Assembly (NCBI GenBank): GCA_015179125.1
Contig: WHVA01000060.1
Span: 124,001-188,000 of the forward strand
Direction: 5' to 3'
DNA length: 64,000 nt
Source: Gautieria morchelliformis
Lineage: Eukaryota > Basidiomycota > Agaricomycetes > Gomphales > Gomphaceae
Shown here: positions 42,662-55,300 of the stretch, piece after piece
Layout: each line of letters opens with the position of its first letter
Position numbering within the stretch: position 1 is the first letter of the stretch
Position numbers and translations under genes: made by a program
Notes under the pieces: model-generated
What the model saw: the letters and a program-made list of their open reading frames with translations, nothing else
Databases searched by the model: none
Told to the model about the DNA's origin: nothing

Positions 42662-43577
42662 TTTGAAGAAACGATTAGGTTCATCTGTCGAATGCTGTTT
42701 TATTTAAAAGCGGAGAGACACGGAGAGCTGCCAGTGTTAGCAGTGGCAAGGCAGGCTCAAACCAAGGTAAGGTGCCACGGAACGATCATATTTTCTGCGG
42801 AAATGAGGGACGAGGCACATTAGCCTGCTACATTTCTTTGACACTGTATGAGTTACTGTAAGAGTATCCGCAGGTCCAGAATGTAGATATACTGTACCAG
42901 AGTCCTCGATTTCGTGTCTTACAGACGAGCCTCCTGAGCGCTATGACTGGATCAATCGCCAATCGCGAACGATGTTCCTTTTAAACGAAAAGGTCTACTG
43001 TACCGTCCTCCATCGAATATAATCTTTTCGAACCTATTATGTAATTATTATAGCGCTTGGGATTCATTTTTTTCATCCTAGGTGATGTATGATATACGAC
43101 ATGGAACGGTCTTACTAACAAGCTACACTGAGGATACTAATTATATTCACAGTATTAGTGTTCTTCATATATTGTCATCTCGATGCCGCGTGAACACTGT
43201 GCCGGCAACTTGGTTTGTTTATTCATAAATTTATCAGAAGATTTAGCAACGGTTGATATATAATCATTCATACATCACATGCATCTCACTGAAGGTTTTA
43301 ATATTCACATTTGTGGCATTAATGTATACATCATGGGATCGATATTCTCCGAGCGGATACATTTCACCCACATTTCTTTAGCTCTATGCCTCCAGTGGCA
43401 ACAGCTAGCTAGCTGTACTGCCGTTAACTGGACAAGGTGTCTACTGGACCGCCGACCGGCATCTAGTGGTATTTTATACTGTATTCAAGCATGATATCTG
43501 CCAGTGGTTGATTAGATTTTTTCTCCGCCATGAAGAGGCCAGTGTCATACCATGGCTAACCCTAACTTCCGCTAGGT
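42662..43577. other. Spacer between the tandem phosphatases
   Basis: No gene is seen. On the minus strand TTTTAAATAAA near 42700 is a TATA candidate for copy 1. Near 43483 a CAAGCATGATATCT block recurs at about 40204 downstream of copy 1, so the duplicated unit included the 3' flank. The rest is AT-rich and unrecognised. Confidence 0.5.
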
Positions 43578-45814
43578 TTAAACCGTAGGCCTGACAGAAG
43601 GAGGTGGCCTTCCGTCCGTGATTTGGGTAGGATCAGCAATGGTGTAGTTGGCAAGACAGTCGAATGCAAAGTCTACTTCGGAGATTCTTTCCTTCATAGC
43701 TGAAATGAACGTGTCCAGCTCGCAGAGGCCATCAGGCGATGCCGTGCAACCCTTAATGCCAGTTAAAGGCACCACGCCGTCATTGAGAATAAATCGTATG
43801 TAAGATGTGTTAGACGAGGAACAAGAGAGAACTTGGCCGACGAGGTTTGATCCAAAGGGGGCAATTTGGTTGACAAAGTAAGTCTGTGGCACACGTAGGC
43901 TCAGGGAATACTAAGGAGCCAAAATACTGATGAACAAACCTGTCCGTTGGGAATATGATCTGTTGGGAGTGGGCCGTTTCCTGCTAGGGTCGTGAAATTT
44001 AATGCAACAAGCACTGAGATGCACCAGTCAATGAATAAATCATGTCGCTATGTTGACAGGAACTCACAGTTTGCGATAACAACGTCATGCGTTGCATCGA
44101 TGTAAATAGGCTGATCAAGGGGCATCGTGATGGGGTTGTTATCAATGGTTGAATTCGTAGTTGTATTGTGGATCTGAATCGGGGTGTGCGTCAACCGCGC
44201 AACAAGTTCTTGGACGTAGCCCATTCCCTGGGCTGCAGCGACGGGCGACCCGGGGCCTTCGGAGTACCAGAACGAGAGGTCATTGGAATATTCAAAACCG
44301 TTCCATTCTTCTTGCGTGAAGAGCCCGCAGAATGTGGAGAATCCTAGCGCCACAGTCTGGCATAGTCAATTTCATGGGCTGAGAATGGGCCGTTCAACTG
44401 AGAGGTCATACCTCATAAGCACACGTTTGCTGCATAGCGAAGACATCTGAGGTAGTGAGATTTATACCCGAAATCTGAGGTTGAAGACGCGTGAGAGCAT
44501 TCTGCAAATACTTTCCGATCCAAATATTCGACTGGGTCCCTCCAAAGTTGCCTGAATATCCATTAGTCCCGACAGCAGGGGAATATCTAGTGAAGCTTGC
44601 CAATGGGGAGATTGGAGTTGACACAGGTGTCATAGGGCGCCCCCGAGTTGTTGAATCCGGAACTTTCAATGACAATAACTTGGTGGTAGTCGGTCTGGAA
44701 CATAGGAATCCCGAAGAAACCAGCAGCAAAGTTAAGTGCGGAAGCCAGCATCCTCTACAAAACCGATCAGAGAGAATCCTTTACCAAATAAAACTAACTG
44801 ACATCTTCGGATGTAGTGCGGAAGACTGGGAGAGCTTTGAAGTTGTTGAGAAGAGTGCCATACTTGACCCTGGGGTTCAAGCCGAAATGTAAAGGCGGTG
44901 GCTTCTGGTTTATTTAATAAGCATACCTGAAGCCAACGCCGAGATCGAAGAGCTACGACAGGAATTGTTCAAATCAAGAAAGGCATACTGTAGAGAATAA
45001 ACGCACCTGTTCTCGACCAAATGGTGTCAATATCTCAGCACCTACATGTTCAGTCTAAGTAGAAGCAACAACAAACCCCGCCACCCCCCACAAGAGAAGA
45101 GGGGACGTACCAAGCTCAAATGTCCAGGTATTAAGAAACTCGAGATCTCCGGTGGCAGTGAAGCCAGTGCCTGCAACTACAGCATTGTGAAGCTTGGCGG
45201 CAAAGGCTGAAGGCGCGCTGCCGCCGGTTGGGTAGCGGGCACCATGTCTGTGCCAGAGGTGTACTGTCATATCATATATATAAGGATGAGCCATTAAGCT
45301 TTAACCATTAGAAGACAATATAACGACGCACCCGAGTTCAACTTGTAGCCTGTAGGAACTTGAGGGGACGAATTGGGGAGACCAAAGGTCCCTGATGGGA
45401 GAGAGTACCACGGTGCTAGGTTGCCCCAGAGGTGAGGAACATTTGTCTTCTTGTGATCCAGAGTGGGTGGGTTTATGAGAGGATAATAAGACTCGACTGG
45501 GGCGGCTACAGGGGCGGTGATGATTGCGGCTGCTTCATCACCGGCTATAGACAGGAAGCATCAACGTCAACCTTGGACAGTTACCAAACCAATAGACACT
45601 CACTGGGTGTGGGACCAGGGAAGCCGACTACATCACCTCCCGGGAAGACGGAGCTAGCGTCGAAAGATTCTGTCACGTTTGGGGGAAAAAGTCCAGACAC
45701 AGTGGCCCCCGCCGACGGCGCGGCAGAAAAGGACTGGGCTCGCGGCCAGAAGCTAGCGGTCACGAGCTGCGTGAGCGCGAGAACGGCGACAATGCATACG
45801 TTGTTCCCTGACAT
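43578..45814 (-). CDS. Secreted histidine acid phosphatase (phytase-like), copy 2
   Basis: Same exon layout as copy 1 at a spacing of about 3.15 kb. Start MSGNNVCIVAVLALTQLVTA (45814), chosen because it matches the copy 1 start. LWHRHGARYPTGGSAPSAFA (near 45238) and DATHDVVIANCEF (near 44090) hold both catalytic motifs. The tail CELDTFISAMKERISEVDFA is nearly the same as in copy 1. The proteins look about 80% identical by eye, with many silent changes, so the duplication is not recent. A minus-strand TATAAAG lies near 45860. Confidence 0.9.
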
Positions 45815-46786
45815 AGACAATAACCAACTGCTCCATGTTGGTATTCTCAAGCACGGCTTTATAGGCGAGGGGCGGAGAATAAGCAGCCGTTAATTCCATG
45901 TGGTAGAGTGTATTGCGGCTTTGCGCGGGCTCGGCGTCAACACCAGGCCTGGCCCGGCCCTAGCCTATTATATTTGTATTTGAGCAAACGTTGGTCGGGG
46001 AAGGTCTGCTGAAGGAGGCGGTACGAGACGCAATATTCGACCACATGCTAAGGGCGGGGCATATGGAAGAAGAGATCTTTTTATGTAAGGCCGCTGTAAC
46101 CAACATGAGTAGTAAAATAAGATATAAGTATGCCTGTAACTCCTAGAAATATCCGTTTTGGCCATTGAAGATCCTCTGGGTGTGAGGCCGCTCTCTCCGC
46201 TCAGGCTCGTCAAAACCCAAGCCCGTGGCTGCGCCGTCAGAAGCCCGAGCCAGGCCCGGCTCAGCCACGGCCTGAGCCGAGCCGTGCCATCACTACAACG
46301 GTGCATGGGGATAATAAGAGTAACCTCAAACTTGGCAACCTGTCAGATGGAAGAATTTCTTCGAGATGCGCAGCAAACAACATCAGGACACATTATTCCC
46401 AGTACTGGCTGCCTGATGGAAAACGCTCGGATCATGGTAGCCGGCGGATGGAAAATTAATGATTCAAAGACGGTGAGCTAATATTACTGTACCTGACAAG
46501 GCTAATCTAGTGGTCAAAACGAGCAGCAAATCTCGGAGGTGCGGTGAGGATGAACGGCGCACGTGGGCACGTGGGGGCGAGTCAGGTAACTTGAAAGACA
46601 AGACACGAGCCTCCATATTATCCCCAAGTTCTCGTGTTGTCGACATAAACATCAAGAATTCAGGTCAAGAGACCTTCAATAAGGTGTCGGCAGGCAAATC
46701 GCGCCTCAACTCGCGCGATCGTTTTCCATATCACGTCTTTCCCTGTCCTCGTCCTCACGTTGCGCACCATCCATCCTCGCGAGTTC
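45815..46786. other. Intergenic region with inverted GC-rich repeat clusters
   Basis: No gene is seen. Two clusters rich in CCCGAGCC/GGCCTGG words lie at about 45918-45961 and 46200-46288, partly in inverted orientation. The right end read inward begins TAGTGATGGCACGGCTC, which recalls hAT-type termini. No 8-bp target duplication could be confirmed. Confidence 0.35.
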
Positions 46787-49461
46787 CTATTCCTCATCCT
46801 GGGAGCCAACGGGCTGGTATTGTGCTCTTCTCCCAGCGTCTCTCCCAAGCAATCTGCCTAGCCAGCCTTGCGACTCACGTGGAGGCTCTCTAGGCGGCGG
46901 AGGGGAGATAGAATGGTGGTTCGTCGAAGACCGTCGACTGCGCACCAATGACGCTGTCTCGGACTCTTCATCACTGAGAGGTTCTATCCACCTGTCAGCT
47001 CTGACACGGCTGTTCATATGACTTTGGAATACCTTCGCCGAACACGCGGTCCATTTCTTCTAGTGGCACTCCTTTGGTCTCGGGATAAACTAAGAGCAAT
47101 ATCACAACTCTGAAAAGTCATTAATGAAGGCCAAGCTCACGGAAGTAAACTGTATGTCACGTCAGCAATGGTTGCTCCAAGGTTGAAGCTGCCTTACCCA
47201 AGATGAAGCTGCACGCGCAGAAGAAGCCATGCATAGGATATAGTCGCCATTTGATCGTGCTTTGCAGAGTCGGCGTCACTTGTCCTACCAGCCAGTTGAA
47301 GAACCAGTTCTAAAGAGCTTCGTGTTCCCTTGGCCGTAAGAAATTTATAAACTATATTACTCACTGTTGCCGTAGACAACGACACGCCCTTCGCTCGGTG
47401 AGCTAGGGGCATTATCTGGCACAAGCAGGGTAAGATCGTGAAACAATAACAACATTAAAAATACGAGATGTATACTTCAGGCGGGTATAACCATGGCAAT
47501 GGACCCCAACTGCTCAGGGATGAGTATGGGTTTAGGCACTCAAGAGAAACATGACAAACCTGTAACCGAAAGCGGCATTGAAAATGACCACACAAATTAC
47601 AACCGCATTGGGAGTAGCCGGCACATCAAGGTTCATCCAATACCCTGTGGCGACAAGAGCGATGCCCATCTATGGACGATATTATGAACTTGAAAATGGG
47701 AGAGGCCTGAGAACGAACAATGACTGCGCCAGAAAGGAGAATTGCGCGTCGACCCCATCGATCGACAAGGAACCACCTGTTAAGCAACATCTGGTGCCGT
47801 TCTAGGCATTCAAAAGATTAAAAGCTTACGTTGGTATTGTGCTGCAAATATAAATTATCGAATTTATCCCGGTCATAAGTAGTGCATCACGTCCAACCCA
47901 ACCAGCCTCTGCCACAAGTTTAGAGGGGCGGTATTAGCTTCAGACCATGGTAGTACCCACGTTCAAAGACCATGGCTATCAAAGAAAAGAAAAAGTTACA
48001 ATGGTGTGAGTGGTTATAACTTAGCATGCAGAAACAAAACTTACGAGCATAATATGAGATGACTGCCGCCAGATCAACGCCTCAGCGTCAGTACGCATAT
48101 GATGTTGTAAGGCTCACCATTAATGCCGTTCTGAATATTGCAAGTGAGACAGAGTCAACCGAGGAGATAGTGTAAACATGCCAATTGTGCAAACGCTTGG
48201 GATGACATCGCGATAAGCACCCGCTGCTTGTACCGCTTCCACATTGCGCTATACGTCCGGGAATTGGTCATCATTTGCTAATAGTAGAAATTAATGAATA
48301 TAATGAGCATATGCAGCTGATTACTAGAGAAAACATGCCTCTTGCGCCACAACGTCTCTGATCTCACGGAACTCTTCCTTGGCTTTCTCATCATCGAGGT
48401 TGCCCCCATGTAAGTCGGCGATGACTATCATTCCCTCATTGTCCTTCCCGGTGTCAATAAGCCATCTGCATAGCCAGCATGTCAGTAAGACGCGTGAAAT
48501 ATCAGATTAGACCGACCGGGGGCTTTCAGGCATGAAAAGCGAGCCAACGGCCAGGATCCCTCCAATGATACATTGCATGAGTAGAGGGATACGCCAAGAA
48601 TAGTCCGACTCGATATAAGAGCAAAAGTAATCAACCCACTGTTAATCAAGTTAAAGGTGGGCCACTTTCATTTTAGAAGGGAGACGTACAACCGAAGATG
48701 CGTAGCCGAGGATATTCCCTGTAAATTCCATGCATGCCAGTGCGCCTCGCTGTTTGATCAGTTAGTGCAAAGTTGCCTGAAAGCTGGTGTCAAGCCATGG
48801 CACGCACGTGCTCCGCAGGCGAGACCTCACTCTGGTATATGGGAACGATTGTCCTGTTCGTGCCTAACAGTGAGCCATCAGAATTATTAAATTATCTAGA
48901 TGACGCACGAAAGTAGGCCAACTCCACATCCACTAACTACGCGACCCAGGACCATTATACCGTAGCCGGTCGTTCCAGTTTGAATAGCGCCACCTACGAC
49001 GAAAACGGTGGCTCCCCAGAAGAGAGTCATTCGCCGACCTATGATGTCTGCTATGCGGCCGGCTGCCAAGGATGTGGCTACAGGTGTGGTCTTAGACTGA
49101 TATGCCAGAGTTACATCAGTTTTGAAGATATACCAAAAGCGCCAATCTCGAGGACAGCAACCATAGTGCCGACCTGGTGCGGTAAAGGGCGGTGGAAATA
49201 CTTCTTGAAGTATGGCCCTGTGATGATTCCAGACATAACACTACAAGGCACCAGGTGAGGACCAGCCACGCCTCTTAAGCGAAATGTGCGCGTACCCTTG
49301 GTCATAACCAAACTTGATTGAGTAGCATGGTTAGCATGGTTAGTATATTATAGACTCAAGCAGCTTACGAGGAATACACCCAAACTGGCAAAACATGATA
49401 TAGCGTAGAGCAGTGGCTTGCCAACTACCTTATGCTGAGTTGAACCGTGCAGATCTGACAT
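46787..49461 (-). CDS. MFS sugar transporter
   Basis: Twelve-helix hexose-type permease at the plasma membrane. The start MSDLHGSTQHKVVGKPLLY leads to FGYDQG, VMSGIITGPYFKKYFHRPLP, TMVAVLEIGAFG and the family's loop motif. Near 48470-48350 PESPRWLIDTG, DNEGMIVIADLHGG follow on the minus strand. The second half has RWFLVDRWGRRAILLSGAV, WGPLPWLYPPE, HRAKGVSLSTAT and ETKGVPLEEMDRVFGE, the conserved end. The hydrophilic tail ends YQPVGSQDEE. More than ten introns were read. Sugar specificity is unknown. It diverges from the MIM2-like gene with a 204-bp spacer. Confidence 0.9.
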
Positions 49462-49665
49462 TGCACATCGAAGGTTCTAAGTAGAGAATGTGGAAGATGG
49501 TATAACAGCGCCGTAGATGTGCGTGAACGAAGAGTGCTTCGCCTGAGCGGAATCGAAATTGACTTCAGTAATCTGCCGCGCTAATCTTTGCTTACACAAG
49601 CTCAGCGGCGTCCTAGAAGAGCTGCAACGGTGTCTTGAAGAAATACGTTTTCTTTTAATTTTGTG

Positions 49666-49982
49666 ATGAGCTCGATCGCATCTTTCGATTCATCCTCATC
49701 CTCAGCCTCTTCCTCATCTTCGCGCTCCGATGACGAGGAGTACCGTCTCGCACAGCAGGAGTGGGAGGATGGTCTTGAGCAGCTGCAGACACTTGTCTCC
49801 CTTATGTTGTTACCGTATATTGGTAAATGGATGGGAAGAAAATGGAGCCATTGGGGTAAGCAGGAAACCCCATCAAGCTGCTTGACGTGCTAATTAACAC
49901 ACTTTGAGAAGCATATGCACGCTATCTTTCCGTTGGCTTGGGAAAGGCTTTCTTCTTTGGTGGTAAAATGCGTGCACAATAG
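49666..49982 (+). CDS. MIM2: Small mitochondrial import protein, MIM2-like
   Basis: Two exons encode about 87 residues. A Ser-rich acidic N-terminus (SIASFDSSSSSASSSSSRSD) is followed by QQEWEDGLEQLQTLVSLMLL, PYIGKWMGRKWSHW and, after one intron, AYARYLSVGLGKAFFFGG. A single membrane segment with GKWxGRKWSxWAYARY matches my memory of the Mim2 family, which inserts helical outer-membrane proteins in mitochondria. It would be easily missed by gene finders because of its size. Its stop lies 13 bp from the stop of the convergent PPR gene. Confidence 0.7.
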
Positions 49983-49995
49983 AATTGCATCAGGG

Positions 49996-52245
49996 TTATC
50001 TCTGCCCACCGTTTGAAGATATTTTCCTTTGGACCCTTTGTACCAATGTGCTAAGTGCGCTATCCGGCTTGTGCCCTTGTGTGAACATATCGCTCATCAC
50101 TTCTCCTGCTATAGCCCCGTCTCCCCTTCGTAGAAGCGACGACAAGATCACGTACCAGGTGCGGTTCGTGAGTGTAAGACCCCTCTTCCCCATTTCACGG
50201 TAGTACCCAAGCGCCATCTGCAAGCCTTGTAGTTCCGGGTTCTCAAGGCATGCCTTAATAAGATAGTGATAGGTTGTCCGATTGGGAAGAATACCATTTC
50301 TGCTCATCTGCGCGAATAACCCCTCGGTGTATAACTTTACATCTTGCGCTGGTATTGTGGGGTCTCGATGAAGCCCAGCAAGGATTCCAGTATACGTTAT
50401 CTCGTTCGGGCGACATCCCTTGTCGGGATTGTTCTCCATCAGCTGCAAGAGCAACGTCGCGTTGCGGAAATTCTCTCGGCCGCCTTGACGCACGAGGAAG
50501 TCAATGATGGCGCTGTACATCGCGACGTTGGGTCGAACACCGATCGTCTCCATGATTTGGATCAATTTGGTGTGGGCATCTCGTTTTCCTCCTTTGTACA
50601 GAGCAGAGAGTAAGGTGGTAAAAGAGTGAATGTCAGGCTGTATGTTCGCCGGCTTGAGGGCCCGCAGAACAGAGGCAACGCTCTTCATGTCGCCTATGCG
50701 TCCGTAATGCCGAAGAAAGGTGTTGTACGAAACGACGTCGGGTTTTGGACCATGATCCATCATATCCTTTATGACATTCTTGGCCTGGCTGTCCATACCA
50801 TTCATACAAAGACCATGCAGCACGATGTTAAATAGAGGGAGCATGGATGGATCACGAAATGACTGCCTTCCCTCGGTAGACTTGTCAGATTGTATCCGGT
50901 ATTGCTCAAACAACGCGAATCCTTCCTGAGGGCGACGTGCTCCAAAATAAGCCTGGATCATGGCACCATAAGCATGCTGTTTGGGCTCAATACCAGCCTC
51001 CACCATGCGATTCCAAACAGACATGGCCTGGCTACATTGGCCGAGTCGGCCATAGCCGACAAGCATAGTGGTCCACATATGACGATTGGGAGACAGTCCG
51101 AGTCCTGTAACGTCGCTCCACAACACTTCCGCCAGGTCTGTTCTGTTGCACTTGAAGAAGGCTTGTAAGAAGATGTCCCACACGGCGCTGGATACAATGA
51201 TACGCCTTCGGCCCCCTGCTATACTTCCTCGATCTGTCACCAAAATTTTGCTATCAACCTTTCGACACTCCGAGATGGTAGTAGAATAGAACTCTTGCAA
51301 AGAAGCAATGTTTTTGTCGCTTGCGAGGCCTGTAACGTAGTTCTGAAGAGATGTATGCCGGGACAAAAGTCTGAGATGGACAAGCTCCTGTATCCATGCT
51401 TGAACCTTGCTCGATAATGCGAGGTCATGGGCGAGGTGGGCCTCGCAAAACGCCTTAGTTTTGGGTGCGGTAAAGCGAACAGTCATCGGCGTGACTATAA
51501 ATCGATCGAAAGCATCATCAAAACGGTCCTGTGTGGCATAGGCAGCAAGGACCGTCATAATTAAATCAGCAACAGCAGGATTAAAAGATCTGGGCAGCAC
51601 AGGTTTGGATATAAGTATGCTGTCACTGATTGCTTCCTTGTCGTGGTCTGATAATGCATCCTGCTCAGAGACGGGCATCGGGGGGTCTTGGAAAAGTGTT
51701 GTAAACTCGTCATACGTAGACGTAACACCCAGGATGTCCCCATTCTTTAGATAGAGTACCAAACAAGCTCGGAGGGCATCGAGGTGGCCTTTGGCGGCCA
51801 CTTTTAGAGCTATCGCTCGGGCTCCATCGATTACATCGCAGATACTTGGGCAACATGTGAAATGATTGTGCAGTATCTTGGATATCATCTCCAAGTCTCG
51901 TGCCGTGAGCGCCTCGAGTGAGTTGTCCTCCATGAGATCTCCGAATGCATCTCGAAGGCGCACAGGGTCAGCACTCCCTAGGGCCAATCTGAGCGAGGAA
52001 ATACGGCGATTGTGTAACTCTGCTTCCGTATCTGTGAGAAAACTCTCGTGCTTCTGCTGTATCAGCGAAGAGAGTGAAGAAAGTAGATCGGGTGTAGAGA
52101 GAGGTTTGACATCTGGAGACACGGGAGGGGGGTGGTACGGCCTGCATATTGGCGACACGGAGGAAGATGCGAGAATGAGCTCAAGGAGAGGTGACGGTAA
52201 TATGCTACTCCTCTTAGAGGTGACAATGCGAAGCATTGAGCGCAC
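49996..52245 (-). CDS. Pentatricopeptide-repeat protein, probably mitochondrial
   Basis: An uninterrupted frame of 749 codons, striking among intron-rich neighbours. The N-terminus (MRSMLRIVTSKRSSILPSPL) is basic and hydroxylated, like a matrix presequence. PPR-type helical pairs occupy roughly residues 390-740, for example MWTTMLVGYGRLGQCSQAMS, VSYNTFLRHYGRIGDMKSVA, HSFTTLLSALYKGGKRDAHT and TYTGILAGLHRD. Such proteins bind organellar RNA for translation or processing. The specific target is unknown. Its start is 77 bp from the start of the divergent methyltransferase gene. Confidence 0.9.
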   Translation of the reverse strand: MRSMLRIVTSKRSSILPSPLLELILASSSVSPICRPYHPPPVSPDVKPLSTPDLLSSLSSLIQQKHESFLTDTEAELHNRRISSLRLALGSADPVRLRDAFGDLMEDNSLEALTARDLEMISKILHNHFTCCPSICDVIDGARAIALKVAAKGHLDALRACLVLYLKNGDILGVTSTYDEFTTLFQDPPMPVSEQDALSDHDKEAISDSILISKPVLPRSFNPAVADLIMTVLAAYATQDRFDDAFDRFIVTPMTVRFTAPKTKAFCEAHLAHDLALSSKVQAWIQELVHLRLLSRHTSLQNYVTGLASDKNIASLQEFYSTTISECRKVDSKILVTDRGSIAGGRRRIIVSSAVWDIFLQAFFKCNRTDLAEVLWSDVTGLGLSPNRHMWTTMLVGYGRLGQCSQAMSVWNRMVEAGIEPKQHAYGAMIQAYFGARRPQEGFALFEQYRIQSDKSTEGRQSFRDPSMLPLFNIVLHGLCMNGMDSQAKNVIKDMMDHGPKPDVVSYNTFLRHYGRIGDMKSVASVLRALKPANIQPDIHSFTTLLSALYKGGKRDAHTKLIQIMETIGVRPNVAMYSAIIDFLVRQGGRENFRNATLLLQLMENNPDKGCRPNEITYTGILAGLHRDPTIPAQDVKLYTEGLFAQMSRNGILPNRTTYHYLIKACLENPELQGLQMALGYYREMGKRGLTLTNRTWYVILSSLLRRGDGAIAGEVMSDMFTQGHKPDSALSTLVQRVQRKISSNGGQR

Positions 52246-52322
52246 GGCGAACTTGAGGCGAACTTTAGGCGCTGGACTGAGTGCTAGTTCTGAAGGCTAC
52301 TTTCGCGACGCTTATCCTCGCC

Positions 52323-55300
52323 ATGCAACCCAACCCAAAACGAAAGCCAAATATGGATGTATTCGGAGACGTGGAATATGCAACGCCTGGAGAGTTGGGC
52401 GCGGCCCGAGTCAAATCCTCGTACGCGTACGCGGACTCGAAGCACCGAAATGCCAAAAGGCCAAGGACAGGCAAACATTCCGTCGATCCAGCATCAGAAA
52501 TGGTATCATTTTACTACGCCTTATTCTTAGCTGATCAACCATCCTTATATAGAGTGCTCATCCCAGGACTTCTCATACAGCAGTATGTAACCGCTTTATA
52601 TTAGGTAGATTACGGAAGTTACACACAGCGAATTGCAGGAATTGCGAGATCGTACCATTTCACGTCATAGTTCCGACCATTCATGCACCTCATCGAATGA
52701 AGACACGTCCATTGATTCTGACACGCTTCCCGAATACTTCACTCCCGTTACTCGCTCGCAGTACGAAAGAAAGTTGGGTAAAAATGACGACCCTATGTCA
52801 AACGACGACATTATATTCCATTTACCGGAGGAAGGTTCCTTCCTCCCTGAGGCAGAGGATGATATCGCAAATCCGCTTAGCCACGAGTCCCTTTCCAGTG
52901 ACGGCCCACCTGTGAGGATACTCAGAGATTTTTCATATTTGATTCTTCCTCTCTCAACCTTGTGTCCCTGTCCTGTTTTTGGGACATCGACGTGCCATGT
53001 GAAGCATTCGGTCAGGCCGTTGCCGATGTAGATGAGGAAGAGCACGATGCTCGAGAGTTCTTTCTGCCTGATGCTATAGCTTTCCGAACCAGCACCATCC
53101 TGACCATTTCTCTGGATATTCAACAAGAGTTCGTTGTCTCTACGCATTAGCGAATTCGAACCAACTGACCATGTCGGCAGTTATATCTGGATCCAGACGC
53201 AATATGCTTGGTACATCCTTGAGACCCCAGCAAAAGCATATCGACAATTTTTTTTACCTTTCTATTCGAGAGAGATGCTGCTTCGTCATGTATTGCGCAA
53301 TATCCTTGTTGATCATGGCATGGTTAGAGAGGAGCTTCTTCGTAAACTTGCATCCCCCACAGCCATGGATCCCACTGTAGGAAGATGCTGGACTAATGAG
53401 GACTTGTCACGCGTGTGTAACTGTTTCTCCTATTGACGACAGGACATAAGTTGATAAAGTCGAAGTGCCAATACTCTTTATCTGAGCTCACTGAAGTCAT
53501 TGCCGCGACACCAGGTATTGAGTGGGACGATGTCATGGATGCCCTCTCCTTCAGGTGCTCATAGAAAACCATGAATGTCCACCAATGAAGACAGCCCCGC
53601 AAATCTTCCCTCCGCGCATATCTGTGCCACCCCAAAGCGGAAACGGACAACGCCAGTCAAGGCAATCAGGAGTACTGTCACAGCTGCAGTCCAGGCTATT
53701 GTGTCATCATATTTCGATCAGAAGTTCAAAGTTGTTGGCAAACGTCCCCATATTTGGACGACGAGAAACTTGCGCGTGGTCAGCCACAAATGCAGCTACC
53801 AACAGATCAAATCAAGTATAAAGTATGTTTATTTCATCAGGATGACTGAGCTCTCATGCTACTTTCAATAGGCAGGAGATTTTGTCATAATTAATGAAGG
53901 CGACTTTGAAGATAAAGATACTATGCGGTATGATTCTAATCCTCGTCTTACTCCGCAGCCCATCGGGCTCTTTGTAGATTTGCTCAAATTCTCTATTTTG
54001 ATCGACGCAACAAGAATTTCCATGCCCGTTGGTTTTTACACGGCAATCAAACCATATTGCAGGAGGTTGCACACGGACAGGAACTTTTCTTGTCCATTGC
54101 TGACAATTGCCGAGATGTCTCTGCAGACTGCTTGGTGTCTAAGATTAATGTCGTCAGGATTTCTTTAGCTAAACATTCCATTCAAAGTTGGCCAGAAGAG
54201 GACAAGTATTTCTATTCGTATGTCGGCTCAATATTAAAAGGGACTAGCTAACAAGCTATTTAGGTCAGCTTGGGACCGCAGAAATCCTGCAGGGTTCATG
54301 GAAGTGGTGGACGAACAAGTTTATATTCCTTCGTCACGTATATGTATCTCATGTGAAGGCCGTGACTCACCCATTTCTCATTTCGTCTCTCGCACCTCAA
54401 GTATCATTCGATCCGTCGAGTATCACCAGCTTGACTTCATTCGTTATCAAGCGTCTTCTCCTGATCAAGTAACGTGCTCTATCGGTCAAATAAGCATATT
54501 CCTCCAATCTGGGAATGAAGTTCGCGTCCGCGTGTCCAGACTGGGTAGAGAATCTGATAGAATTGGACCTGGTCACTTTGCAGAGGTATGACATTTCGTA
54601 CACAAGGCATTTATTTCTTTTTTAACCACAACTACCATTGACTTAGCCGGCACTCTATCTTACTTCGGTTACTGAGACTGTAAATGCTTCTTCGGTACTT
54701 GGCACCTGCCAGGTCCTACACATATCCGAGTACGAGTGTAAGGACCATGCCTGGCTTGATGACCACCCAGATTGCTTTTATATTCTGTCCCAAGCCACGT
54801 CCATGGACTCAACTCTCACTCCGCTTCAATCTACTGACTTCAGAAGGTGTCAAATATGCTACGAACAGGAGGAAGAAAGGTACAACCTTGAGAAACAATG
54901 CCAGAGCGAGATGCCACTATGTGCATTTGACCCATATGCAGGCGTTGGAGGATTTGGTTTAGGGCTGGCACAAGGCTGCGCAATGAGAACTTGTCTAGGG
55001 GTTGAAATAAACCCGAGTGCGGCAGAAACAATGAGGTTTGTCGTTATTTGACATGCTTATCCTTCATTTAATTTCTTATTTCAATTTTCTGTTATATAGA
55101 CAAAACTTTCCATCAGATACCACTGTCCTTACTGCTGATGCCAGCCAAATCTTACGAAACCTCGTCGACGGGCGGGAAAATAGGCTAGTATGTGGCCAGG
55201 TTCACATGATTTACTCGGGGCCACCTTGGTAAGCCTCCAACAACATAATTTGTTGTTGGTAACCTGAACATTTTTTTAGTCAAAATGACTCCACTCTCAA

